Below are positions 1 to 7,143 of a stretch of DNA of 49,888 bases, in pieces; the first letter of the stretch is position 1, and every line of letters starts with the position of its first letter. Source of the DNA: Pedobacter antarcticus (lineage in GTDB: Bacteria > Bacteroidota > Bacteroidia > Sphingobacteriales > Sphingobacteriaceae); contig NZ_FONS01000017.1 of assembly GCF_900112985.1 (NCBI RefSeq), forward strand, positions 1 to 49,888. Reading direction: 5' to 3'. Under the pieces are notes generated by a model. That model did no database searches. It saw only the letters and a program-made list of their open reading frames with translations, and had not been told where the DNA came from. A program made the position numbers and the translations under genes.

Positions 1-313
1 TCCAATTTCGTATGGTACTCCTTGAGCTGATATTGTATACGATAACGGCTTCCTTTATACTCATCCCCCCATGGATAGCTCGAACAATCGATCGTTTTTC
101 TGCAGTACTGTGAAGCTTGCGTTTATGCAAAATTGAACTGTACTTGTCCAACCACATCCCAAGGGTTTCTCCGGTCATTTTATAAGTCTTTATCAGATCC
201 CTCCGGGGCGTCCCTTCTTCGGCCAGCTTAACAACATGAGCGATCAATCGCTTGTCAAACTTCTGATTTTTACTCGTTCTTTCTGAGTAGAACAACTCTT
301 CTTCTCTTTCCAT
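1..313 (-). CDS. IS3-type transposase OrfA (helix-turn-helix protein), cut by window edge
   Basis: The minus-strand reading frame starts at the ATG at 313-311 and stays open for 104 codons to the window edge, so only the N-terminus is visible. The visible part looks like two helix-turn-helix modules, at roughly residues 16-55 and 75-104, the second containing STAEKRSIVRAI and IKEAVIVYNISSRSTI. This is the layout of IS3-family OrfA proteins, which bind the element ends and regulate transposition. The catalytic DDE part (OrfB) would lie outside the window. It sits just inside an end sequence shared with the element at the other window edge. The IS3 assignment is inferred from domain style. Confidence 0.6.
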   Translation of the reverse strand, partial: MEREEELFYSERTSKNQKFDKRLIAHVVKLAEEGTPRRDLIKTYKMTGETLGMWLDKYSSILHKRKLHSTAEKRSIVRAIHGGMSIKEAVIVYNISSRSTIRNW

Positions 314-332
314 ACACTGTTTTATAGTGTAT
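312..332 (-). promoter_or_regulatory. Hairpin covering the orfA start codon of the left IS
   Basis: ATACACT and AGTGTAT form a perfect 7-bp stem around a 7-nt loop. On the minus strand the 3' arm ends in the A and T of the orfA ATG, so a transcript entering from outside the IS would fold the start codon into the stem. The right-hand IS has the same arrangement with a different sequence. Confidence 0.5.
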
Positions 333-440
333 AGCTTTTTCAGGAATGGACAGTCACCAAATTTGCCCCCGTGAAAGTGGCCACACAGGCTAACCTAACG
401 ACCTGAGCAGGACACAGACCGGATTTGAAAAATTTCGAAC

Positions 441-473
441 AAAAAAAAGAGGACATCTTTGCAGATACCCTCT
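441..473 (-). terminator. Rho-independent terminator of rpsU
   Basis: On the minus strand AGAGG, gt, ATCT, loop gcaa, AGAT, gt, CCTCT form a hairpin with a small internal loop, followed by a run of about eight T. It lies 25 nt past the rpsU stop codon. Confidence 0.75.
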
Positions 474-497
474 CTTGAAATATATATAGGATCAGAA

Positions 498-692
498 CTA
501 GATAGTTCCTTCTAATTGCATATTTTGTTTGTAAATCGCATGTTTTACTAGTGTACGACGAGCTACAGATTTTTTTTCGTATGCCTGACGACTACGAAGT
601 TCTCTTAATACTCCGGTTTTTTCGAATTTCTTCTTGAAACGTTTCAGCGCTTTATCTAATGATTCGCCGTCTTTAATGTTGATTATGATCAT
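498..692 (-). CDS. rpsU: Small ribosomal subunit protein bS21
   Basis: This 64-residue basic protein has the bS21 pattern: MIIINIKDGESLDKALKRFK at the start, then KTGVLRELRSRQAYEKKS. I chose the ATG at 692. A longer frame starting at 731 would begin inside the promoter -7 box and has no support. Eleven nt before the ATG is a near-perfect Shine-Dalgarno (GAGGAGGT), which is unusual for this phylum. In Bacteroidota bS21, with bS18 and bS6, covers the 3' end of 16S rRNA and hides the anti-Shine-Dalgarno. A strong SD on rpsU itself fits published autoregulation in Flavobacterium, where ribosomes lacking bS21 translate it better. It is a single-gene unit with its own promoter and terminator. Confidence 0.95.
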   Translation of the reverse strand: MIIINIKDGESLDKALKRFKKKFEKTGVLRELRSRQAYEKKSVARRTLVKHAIYKQNMQLEGTI

Positions 693-702
693 AACGTAAA
701 AT

Positions 703-710
703 ACCTCCTC
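703..710 (-). promoter_or_regulatory. Exceptional Shine-Dalgarno sequence of rpsU
   Basis: GAGGAGGT on the minus strand can pair over seven contiguous bases with the ACCUCCU core of the 16S rRNA tail. Most genes in this window have only A-rich, SD-less leaders, so this site stands out and helps fix the start at 692. Confidence 0.85.
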
Positions 711-728
711 TCGTTGTTTTTGGGATGG

Positions 729-736
729 CAAAGATA
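729..736 (-). promoter_or_regulatory. Promoter -7 element of rpsU (TATCTTTG)
   Basis: TATCTTTG matches the Bacteroidota -7 consensus TAnnTTTG. Transcription would start near 722, giving a leader of about 30 nt that contains the Shine-Dalgarno. The upstream element is weak: TTCG rather than TTTG at the expected place. Confidence 0.6.
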
Positions 737-908
737 GAATAATTATTACGATTATCCGAACGTTGCGTCTTTTATTTAAATAAAAATCTGTTTTTTAGGT
801 TGTTGACGGACAAAACCTCATACATTCTTTTTAGGATAGACGCGAAAAAGCCGGTACAAATTTGCACCGGCGGATTGATATATTTGGTTAGAATATGGCA
901 ATTAATTA

Positions 909-2081
909 TTATCCCTTCATAATCTCACGGGCAATGACTATTTTCTGGATTTCGGAAGTTCCCTCCCCTATAGTGCATAATTTACTGTCTCTGTAGAATT
1001 TCTCCACCGGGAAGTCTTTAGTGTAACCATAACCACCGAATATCTGCACAGCTTCTGTCGCTGAACGTACCGCAACTTCTGAAGCAAAATATTTGGCCAT
1101 CGCGGATTCTTTTGTCATTTTGAGACCTTTATTCTTCAGGTCCGCGGCCTGCCGGATTAAGAGCTCCGCAGCCTCAATCTCCGTCGCCATGTCAGCCAGT
1201 TTAAAACTAATTGCCTGGAAACTGGAAATTGGCTGTCCGAACTGATGACGTTCCTGTGCATAAGCCAAAGCGGCCTCGTATGCTCCTTTTGCAATTCCAA
1301 GTGAAAGCGCCGCGATAGAAATCCGTCCGCCGTCCAGTACTTTCATCGCCTGCTTGAAACCTTCCCCTACTTGTCCCAGCAGATTTTCTGCCGGAACTCT
1401 GCAGTTATCAAAGATCATCTCAGTAGTCTCTGAAGCACGCATTCCTAATTTATTCTCTTTCTTTCCAGCGGCAAATCCTGGTGTACCGCGTTCAACAACG
1501 ATAGCAGATATACCTTTTGAATCTCCTTTTTCTCCAGTTCTTACCATGACCACCGCAACATCTCCGGACTTGCCATGCGTAATCCAATTCTTTGCGCCAT
1601 TTAAGATGTAATGATCACCATCAAGCGTTGCCGTAGTCATCATGCGAAGTGCATCTGATCCAGTATTGGCCTCAGTAAGCCCCCAGGCACCAATCCATTC
1701 TGCTGTGGCTAGTTTAGGCAACCATTTGGATTTTTGCTCTTCTGTTCCGAAGGCAAGAATATGCCCTGTACATAATGAATTGTGTGCAGCCAGCGAAAGG
1801 CCTATGGAACCGCAAACTTTAGACACTTCAACAATGACGTCAACATATTCCTGATAACCGAATCCTGATCCTCCGTAAGTTTCAGGAACGAGTACCCCCA
1901 TCAAGCCAAGTTCACCTAATTTTTTAAACACTTCCAGAGGGAAATGCTGGGCCTCATCCCACTCCATTACATGGGGACGAATATGCTTTTCAGCAAAATC
2001 CCTGACCATATTTTTCACCATCTCCTGGTTTTCAGAAGAACTGAAATTGAACCCTGTATCTTGCGTTATTGTATCCTGCAT
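909..2081 (-). CDS. Acyl-CoA dehydrogenase (short/branched-chain type)
   Basis: This FAD enzyme family catalyses alpha,beta-dehydrogenation of acyl-CoA thioesters and passes electrons to ETF. The 390-residue protein has the usual family length and signatures: LTEANTGSDA in the FAD/substrate region, RHQFGQPI for the flavin site of the partner subunit, IFGGYGYTKDFPVEK, and GEGTSEIQ near the C-terminus. The Glu of GEGTSE (about residue 373) is the catalytic base position of short- and medium-chain enzymes. A TTG seven codons upstream is possible, but it overlaps a likely -7 box (TATACTTG), so I chose the ATG at 2081. It stands alone, with no beta-oxidation partners nearby. Substrate chain length cannot be read from sequence. 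Confidence 0.9.
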   Translation of the reverse strand: MQDTITQDTGFNFSSSENQEMVKNMVRDFAEKHIRPHVMEWDEAQHFPLEVFKKLGELGLMGVLVPETYGGSGFGYQEYVDVIVEVSKVCGSIGLSLAAHNSLCTGHILAFGTEEQKSKWLPKLATAEWIGAWGLTEANTGSDALRMMTTATLDGDHYILNGAKNWITHGKSGDVAVVMVRTGEKGDSKGISAIVVERGTPGFAAGKKENKLGMRASETTEMIFDNCRVPAENLLGQVGEGFKQAMKVLDGGRISIAALSLGIAKGAYEAALAYAQERHQFGQPISSFQAISFKLADMATEIEAAELLIRQAADLKNKGLKMTKESAMAKYFASEVAVRSATEAVQIFGGYGYTKDFPVEKFYRDSKLCTIGEGTSEIQKIVIAREIMKG

Positions 2082-2241
2082 AGTTGTATCTGATTGTGAC
2101 AAGTATAATTAATAACGTACAGAACAGGCAATCGAATATTTGTTACGGAACAGAACGTTTTGGTATTTAGTTCATTTTAGGCGCGGACTACATTAAGCGG
2201 CCCAGATATCTGGAGATAAATATTTTAAATAAAAAATGATA

Positions 2242-2769
2242 TTAATAGGAAGCTAATGAATAAACTGGCGCAGAAAAACCTTTCAGCCTTTCTCTTCCTT
2301 TCAAAAAGTCTAATGCTATAATAAAAGAATAACCTGCTATTTCACCGCCAAGTTTCTCAATAAGTTTAGACGCTGCGACAACAGTTCCTCCGGTTGCTAA
2401 CAGATCGTCATGTATCAATACACGCTGTCCAGCAAAAATAGCATCCTCATGCAACTCAAGTGCGGCGCTTCCATACTCCAGATCATACTCCTGACGGACT
2501 GTCTTATAGGGAAGTTTACCCGATTTTCTCATCGGCACAAAAGGTATACCCATTAAATTAGCCAGCGACATCCCAAAAAGAAACCCCCTGCTTTCTATAC
2601 CGGCAATCAAATCAATCTTCATTTCCTTAACCTGCTCCTGAAGGGCAGCAGTAATTTCACGACAGAGGCCAGCATCCTTAAGAATCGGCGTAATGTCTTT
2701 AAAAATAATACCAGGCTTAGGAAAATCTGTAACGTCGCGTACGGTCTGTTTAATTCGTAATTCAATCAT
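2242..2769 (-). CDS. apt: Adenine phosphoribosyltransferase
   Basis: Apt salvages adenine with PRPP to give AMP and pyrophosphate. The 175-residue protein has the PRPP-binding motif VLIHDDLLATGGT near residue 122 and the family segments PGIIFKDITP, AGIESRGFLFG and KLPYKT. The ATG at 2769 overlaps the last 8 nt of the preceding gene; a TTG two codons earlier is an alternative. The overlap suggests translational coupling with the helix-hairpin-helix gene. It is the normal length for the family. Confidence 0.96.
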   Translation of the reverse strand: MIELRIKQTVRDVTDFPKPGIIFKDITPILKDAGLCREITAALQEQVKEMKIDLIAGIESRGFLFGMSLANLMGIPFVPMRKSGKLPYKTVRQEYDLEYGSAALELHEDAIFAGQRVLIHDDLLATGGTVVAASKLIEKLGGEIAGYSFIIALDFLKGRERLKGFSAPVYSLASY

Positions 2770-3661
2770 ATTCAAAAGAAATATATGGAGCGATCTTGTT
2801 TAGCGTAACTGCAGATAACACAATTACTTTGCTCAGACTGGCAAAATTAATATAATTTCCATGTTGTTTTCTGTACTCTGCCAAGACCTGTGCTTGTTTA
2901 TATCCAATATAAGGATGTAACCTTAATTCTATGACAGAAACTTTATTAATAGCTATTTTTCTAATCAAACCTGTATCTATTGCGAGCTGCGGACTTAACT
3001 GGTTCAGCCGTAAGCTATCCATCCCAAAGACTTCCAGTAATTGTTCCAGCTGAACAAAACCACCAAGGCGCTCCCTGTACTTTAATATCCTGCCCGCAAA
3101 TACAGGGCCGATACCTTTTACCTGTAATAACCCCAAACTATCTGCATCATTAAGGGAAATCACATTCAAATTTTCTTTTCTGTAAGGAAGCCCCGGCCGA
3201 GCAGGAAACTTAGGAAGCTCTTTTTCAGTTTCCCGGGATACAGCAATTTTAATATAAGGAAACAGGCGCTCATAAAGACCAGGACTAATTGTATACATCT
3301 TCTTCAGTTCTTCCTTCTCCCGGAATACGCCCCCCTTACTCCGATAGTTCAGAACGGACATAGCTTGCTTCTTACTTAAACCCAACCTCATCCATCCGGC
3401 TTCATCAAGCGTATTCGGATCAAAAACAAACAGACTTTTTTTTTCTGGTGAACCGGTTATTTTTACTTCTACCCGATCTTCCATTGATTTATAATACTCC
3501 ACAAATAGTTTTTCATTTTCAGGACTCAACGGCGCTTCAGGCATGATCTTTTCATAGATATACGGTACGAACTGCAACAGCATCAGTATCAGTAGTAAAA
3601 GTAGGATTCCCTTCTTTTCCCTGGCATTGAAGCCAAAGTAGATTTTTAGCCATTTTCTCAT
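2762..3661 (-). CDS. Membrane-anchored helix-hairpin-helix (ComEA-like) protein
   Basis: This 299-residue protein has one hydrophobic segment at about residues 18-36 (GILLLLLILMLLQFVPYIY) after a basic N-terminus, so the rest is probably periplasmic. Three helix-hairpin-helix units follow, around FDPNTLDEAGWMRLGLSKKQ, SLNDADSLGLLQVKGIGPVF and INKVSVIELRLHPYIGYKQA. These resemble the DNA-binding HhH domains of ComEA and related DNA-uptake proteins, and such proteins are common in Bacteroidota. The second unit has the best hairpin (VKGIGP). A role in DNA binding or uptake is inferred, and no other competence genes are present here. It overlaps apt by 8 nt. Confidence 0.75.
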   Translation of the reverse strand: MRKWLKIYFGFNAREKKGILLLLLILMLLQFVPYIYEKIMPEAPLSPENEKLFVEYYKSMEDRVEVKITGSPEKKSLFVFDPNTLDEAGWMRLGLSKKQAMSVLNYRSKGGVFREKEELKKMYTISPGLYERLFPYIKIAVSRETEKELPKFPARPGLPYRKENLNVISLNDADSLGLLQVKGIGPVFAGRILKYRERLGGFVQLEQLLEVFGMDSLRLNQLSPQLAIDTGLIRKIAINKVSVIELRLHPYIGYKQAQVLAEYRKQHGNYINFASLSKVIVLSAVTLNKIAPYISFEYD

Positions 3662-3699
3662 GATTCCAATGTACTTCCGTTATTTAAGAATATAAATCT

Positions 3700-3707
3700 T
3701 ATTTTTG
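3700..3707 (+). promoter_or_regulatory. Putative -7 element (TATTTTTG) for the OlsF-like gene
   Basis: TATTTTTG fits TAnnTTTG and lies 32 nt before the ATG at 3740, which would give a leader of roughly 25 nt. No clear TTG sits at the -33 position, so this is tentative. Confidence 0.4.
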
Positions 3708-3739
3708 GGGTCGATAGAATTGTACTTATAAAATCTGAT

Positions 3740-5491
3740 ATGAAGATCATTACGACCAAGGAGTTTGCCAAAGCAACCAAAATTGATAAACTCGGGGTTC
3801 CTGGACTGGCTGCTTTGCTGATGGAGGTCATGAAGTTAAACGATATCAACGAAGTCTTTTCACGCAACCAGCACTTCAACGGACTCGAATTTGTAGACAA
3901 AATTCTCGAGACAATTGGCGTTTCTATAGACTTTGATGAAGATGATCTGAAGCATATTCCTAAAACCGGGCCTTTTATTGCTATTGCCAACCATCCTTAT
4001 GGCGGTGTAGAAGGGCTTGCATTAGTTAAGTTACTGTGTACAGTAAGGCCAGAGTCTAAAGTCATGGTGAATTTCATTCTGCAAAAAATCCCGAATCTGA
4101 ATGAATTCTTTGTGGCAGTAAATCCATTTGAAAATGTACAGCATTCATCCAGTATAAGTGGCCTGAAAGCTACTTTCGATCTTTTGAAAAGTGGTACACC
4201 TATCGGTATTTTTCCGGCAGGGGAAGTTTCCACTTTTAACCTGGATAAACAAGAAATTACAGACCGTCTGTGGCATCCTGTTGTGGGTAAACTAATTGCC
4301 CGGGCTAAAGTACCCGTTGTACCTATATACTTCCATGGTAATAATGGTGTGCTCTTTAATATTCTCAGTTTTATCCATCCAACATTAAGAACAGCTAAAC
4401 TTCCTTCTGAATTCCTGAATAAACAAGGACTGAAAATGAAGGTAAGAATTGGAAAGCCAATTCATATCGAGGACATATCTTATAGTAACAATACAAATAA
4501 ATTGCTGGACTTTCTACGTGCACGCACCTATGCACTAGGTACTGCCATTGAACAGGAAAAGAAACTTTTCAATCCTATCAACCTTTTTAAGATTAAGAAA
4601 ACTCCAGAGCCCGTAATTGAAGAAACAAGCCGGATAAGTATTACTGAAGAAATTAGTGGACTTGAAGCTTACCGCGTATGGTCAGAAAAAAACTATGAGG
4701 TATACATCTCTCCTACAGCCAATATTCCTAATGTATTAAGAGAAATCGGCCGCCTGCGGGAGATCACTTTCCGGGAAGTAGGTGAAGGGACCAATAAAAA
4801 AATAGACCTCGACAACTACGATATTTATTATCATCATTTATTCATCTGGGATAAAGATCTGCAGAATATTGTAGGTGCCTACCGTATTGGTAAGGGAGAC
4901 GACATTCTAAATACAATGGGCAAGAGAGGCTTTTACCTCTCGGAACTGTTCAAAATCAAAGAACCTTTTTATCCAGTGCTACGACAAGGAATTGAACTTG
5001 GACGCTCCTGGATCAGAAAAGAATACCAGCAGAAGGCTTTACCGCTTTTCCTGCTCTGGAAAGGTATCTTAAAATACCTGCTTGATAACCCGCAATACCG
5101 TTATATGTTCGGCCCTGTTAGTATAAGCAATAACTTTTCGAGCTTCTCAAAATCATTGATCGTTGATTTCATCACGAAAAACCATTTTGATTATGAACTT
5201 GGACATTATGTAAAACCACGCAATAAATTCAAGGCAGATTTGTCCGCAATTGATAAAGGTTTGCTTATCGAAAGCAGCGAATCCCTTAAAGATCTCGATG
5301 TGTTGATTTCAGACATCGAAAATACGCATATAAAGATCCCTGTACTTTTACGTCAGTATATGAACCTGAACGCGAAAATCATTTGTTTCAATATCGATCC
5401 TAAGTTCTCTGATTGTCTTGATGGCTTTCTGGTTGTGGACATGCAGAACATTCCAGCTGAAATGCTGGAGAAGATTGGCAAAAACTTCTAA
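3740..5491 (+). CDS. OlsF-like bifunctional aminolipid synthase (PlsC-type plus GNAT-type acyltransferase)
   Basis: The 583-residue protein joins two acyltransferase modules. Residues about 75-265 form a PlsC/LPLAT domain with NHPYGG at 84-89 and FPAGE at 158-162. Residues about 315-560 form a GNAT domain like OlsB or the old 'hemolysin' family, with VLREIGRLREITFREVGEG and the YYHHLFIWD segment. This is the reverse of separate OlsB/OlsA or GlsB/GlsA genes. The fusion matches OlsF, described in Serratia and Flavobacterium johnsoniae, which N-acylates and then O-acylates ornithine; Bacteroides makes glycine lipids with related enzymes. Whether the head group here is ornithine, glycine or serine is unknown. 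The protein would act at the inner membrane face. It is a single gene, convergent with the lipoprotein gene. Confidence 0.8.
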   Translation: MKIITTKEFAKATKIDKLGVPGLAALLMEVMKLNDINEVFSRNQHFNGLEFVDKILETIGVSIDFDEDDLKHIPKTGPFIAIANHPYGGVEGLALVKLLCTVRPESKVMVNFILQKIPNLNEFFVAVNPFENVQHSSSISGLKATFDLLKSGTPIGIFPAGEVSTFNLDKQEITDRLWHPVVGKLIARAKVPVVPIYFHGNNGVLFNILSFIHPTLRTAKLPSEFLNKQGLKMKVRIGKPIHIEDISYSNNTNKLLDFLRARTYALGTAIEQEKKLFNPINLFKIKKTPEPVIEETSRISITEEISGLEAYRVWSEKNYEVYISPTANIPNVLREIGRLREITFREVGEGTNKKIDLDNYDIYYHHLFIWDKDLQNIVGAYRIGKGDDILNTMGKRGFYLSELFKIKEPFYPVLRQGIELGRSWIRKEYQQKALPLFLLWKGILKYLLDNPQYRYMFGPVSISNNFSSFSKSLIVDFITKNHFDYELGHYVKPRNKFKADLSAIDKGLLIESSESLKDLDVLISDIENTHIKIPVLLRQYMNLNAKIICFNIDPKFSDCLDGFLVVDMQNIPAEMLEKIGKNF

Positions 5492-5492
5492 T

Positions 5493-5532
5493 AACAAAAA
5501 AAGGTCTGCAAAAATGCAGACCTTTTTTTGTT
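5493..5532. terminator. Bidirectional terminator between the OlsF-like and lipoprotein genes
   Basis: A perfect 18-bp stem (core GGTCTGCA / TGCAGACC, flanked by A7 and T7) with a 4-nt loop gives a T run on both strands. Further pairing reaches back into the OlsF-like stop codon. It separates two convergent genes. Confidence 0.9.
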
Positions 5533-5551
5533 ATTATTATCCGTTCCGTTT

Positions 5552-7000
5552 CTATTTTACAACTCCCGGAGTAGTGTAAGGAAGCACCTGTGGATTAAAA
5601 CTTGCCCATCCAGCTGTCCAGTCAGTAGTACCAAAAGCGCCTTTATAAGCCACCTTTTCAAAGAAATTATCAGTTAATTTAGCATTGCTAAAATCAGCTC
5701 CCGCTGCAGCTGCAGATCCAGCAACTACTGTAAAGTTCGGTACGCCTTGTTTACCTGAAGATGAAGAAACTAAATCGGCTGAGTACTTGTAAGGATCTGT
5801 GATTACGCTGGCAGCATATGCGTCCGGTGTAAATACATTTCTAGATAACAATGTAGGACTAATCAACGCCAAAGTAGTAGCATTAGATGCTTTAATTTGA
5901 TTGCCTTTACCATTAGACCCTAATATTAGGTTATTTGCAAATACAGATTTACCACTCAAATAATTTGATGATGAATTCTGTGTTCCGCCAGCAGGTAAAG
6001 TATCGTCATAAAAAATACCTTCTGTGTAACCAGCAAAAACAGAGTTCATAATACTGATAGCTGAATTTCTGCGAATCTGTGCAGCATGCTGATAGTTTGC
6101 ATTGATACTTCCGGCGCCTGCTTTGTCTACAGGACCTATAATAGTTACGTTAGAGAAAACTGAAGAAGTTTGCGGGCTGCTGTTATCGCCTGCACCCATA
6201 TTATCTGATTCAAATCCGTTTGATCCGGATACATCTGCAGTAGAAGCCAAACGCTGTGCAAGCGCAAACTGAATTTTACCTGAATAGCCATTGTCAGTAT
6301 CGAAATCGTCATCCCATGTTGCTACAGCTATTAAGTGTTTTGCATTTACTGAACCGCCAAACCATTCAAATGCATCATCTCCTGAACGGTAAACCTGTAC
6401 GTAGTCTACAGTTGTACCAGAACCCACGCTACCGAAGGTAATACCATTGATTTCATTATCTGGACCTAATGGTATACCCGCAAATTCAACACGTACATAT
6501 TTTAATGTACCGGAATTATCCGCGTCATCGGTTCCGCCATGCTTACCTTTATCTGTTGCATCTGAAATACCTTCGATAGGCACAGATGTACCCAGGTTAT
6601 TTTTAGCTTTACCTAACAGGATTAAACCACCCCAGTCACCAGCACTTCTGGCTCCAGCAGCTATACTTGAGGTAAATACAATTGGTTTATCTACTGATCC
6701 GGCAGCCTCTATCTTAGCACCTCTGGTGATAATTAAAGCTCCTTTTGTTGATTTATCTCCTTTTATTATTGTACCTGGCTGAATAGTAAGTGTAACATTG
6801 TTAGTTACGAAAACATTTCCTTTTAACAAGTAGATTTTATCGGCAGACCAAGTCGTAGCCGATGTAATATCCCCTGTCACTTCCACTACTCCACTTCCTG
6901 GATTAACTGGATCTCCGCCTCCATCTGAATTCTCACTTTTGGAGCAGCTTGCGAAAAAGACAAGCAGGCTTAATGCAGATGCTAATAGTTGTTTTTTCAT
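5552..7000 (-). CDS. Secreted beta-helix-type lipoprotein, receptor-associated
   Basis: The N-terminus MKKQLLASALSLLVFFASCSK is a lipoprotein signal with lipobox FASC, so the 482-residue protein is probably lipid-anchored after cleavage at Cys19. The body has right-handed-helix-like runs such as VTLTIQPGTIIKGD and SGTLKYVRVEFAGIPLG, and Asp-rich loops (DDAFEWFGG, WDDDFDTDNGYSG) that might bind metal or sugar. Proteins of this family usually sit next to a TonB receptor in Bacteroidota, as here (143 nt downstream of one on the same strand). It is likely the surface partner of that receptor, but its ligand is unknown. It has its own candidate promoter with a palindrome. Confidence 0.65.
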   Translation of the reverse strand: MKKQLLASALSLLVFFASCSKSENSDGGGDPVNPGSGVVEVTGDITSATTWSADKIYLLKGNVFVTNNVTLTIQPGTIIKGDKSTKGALIITRGAKIEAAGSVDKPIVFTSSIAAGARSAGDWGGLILLGKAKNNLGTSVPIEGISDATDKGKHGGTDDADNSGTLKYVRVEFAGIPLGPDNEINGITFGSVGSGTTVDYVQVYRSGDDAFEWFGGSVNAKHLIAVATWDDDFDTDNGYSGKIQFALAQRLASTADVSGSNGFESDNMGAGDNSSPQTSSVFSNVTIIGPVDKAGAGSINANYQHAAQIRRNSAISIMNSVFAGYTEGIFYDDTLPAGGTQNSSSNYLSGKSVFANNLILGSNGKGNQIKASNATTLALISPTLLSRNVFTPDAYAASVITDPYKYSADLVSSSSGKQGVPNFTVVAGSAAAAGADFSNAKLTDNFFEKVAYKGAFGTTDWTAGWASFNPQVLPYTTPGVVK

Positions 7001-7055
7001 TCGATTATTTTGTTTTTATTGGTTTATGAAAATGGATGTCCCTTTATAGGTTATA

Positions 7056-7090
7056 CAAATCTACCGTTGGAATTTATGTTCATTGTGAAC
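7056..7090 (-). promoter_or_regulatory. Candidate promoter and palindromic operator of the lipoprotein gene
   Basis: TAGATTTG (7063-7056, minus strand) is a -7 match. GTTCA-caa-TGAAC at 7078-7090 is a perfect interrupted palindrome lying where the -33 region would be, so a dimeric regulator bound there could control the promoter. No regulator gene is adjacent. Confidence 0.4.
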
Positions 7091-7143
7091 CCTATTTTAA
7101 ATTTCTATTAACTTTCTTATTGTTACTTAACCTGGATTTAACC

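Larger units (their letters stand above)
1..352 (-). mobile_element. Insertion sequence, left part outside window; end at about 352
   Basis: The element carrying the OrfA above appears to end at 352. Read on the minus strand it begins TGTCCATTCCTGAAAA, which matches TGTCCATTCCTAAAA at 49553 beside the other OrfA. A shared terminal sequence placed 30-60 nt before each orfA is what terminal inverted repeats of related IS elements look like. The other end and any target-site duplication are outside the window. Confidence 0.5.

Noticed and set aside
353..440. Short stretch with GTGAAAGTGGCCAC between the left IS and rpsU, reminiscent of other IS ends
   Set aside because: Only one copy is visible and I cannot tie it to a particular element from sequence alone.
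1354..1854. Plus-strand open frames inside the acyl-CoA dehydrogenase gene
   Set aside because: They are antisense to a strongly conserved enzyme and encode Pro/Ser-rich sequence without any family signature.
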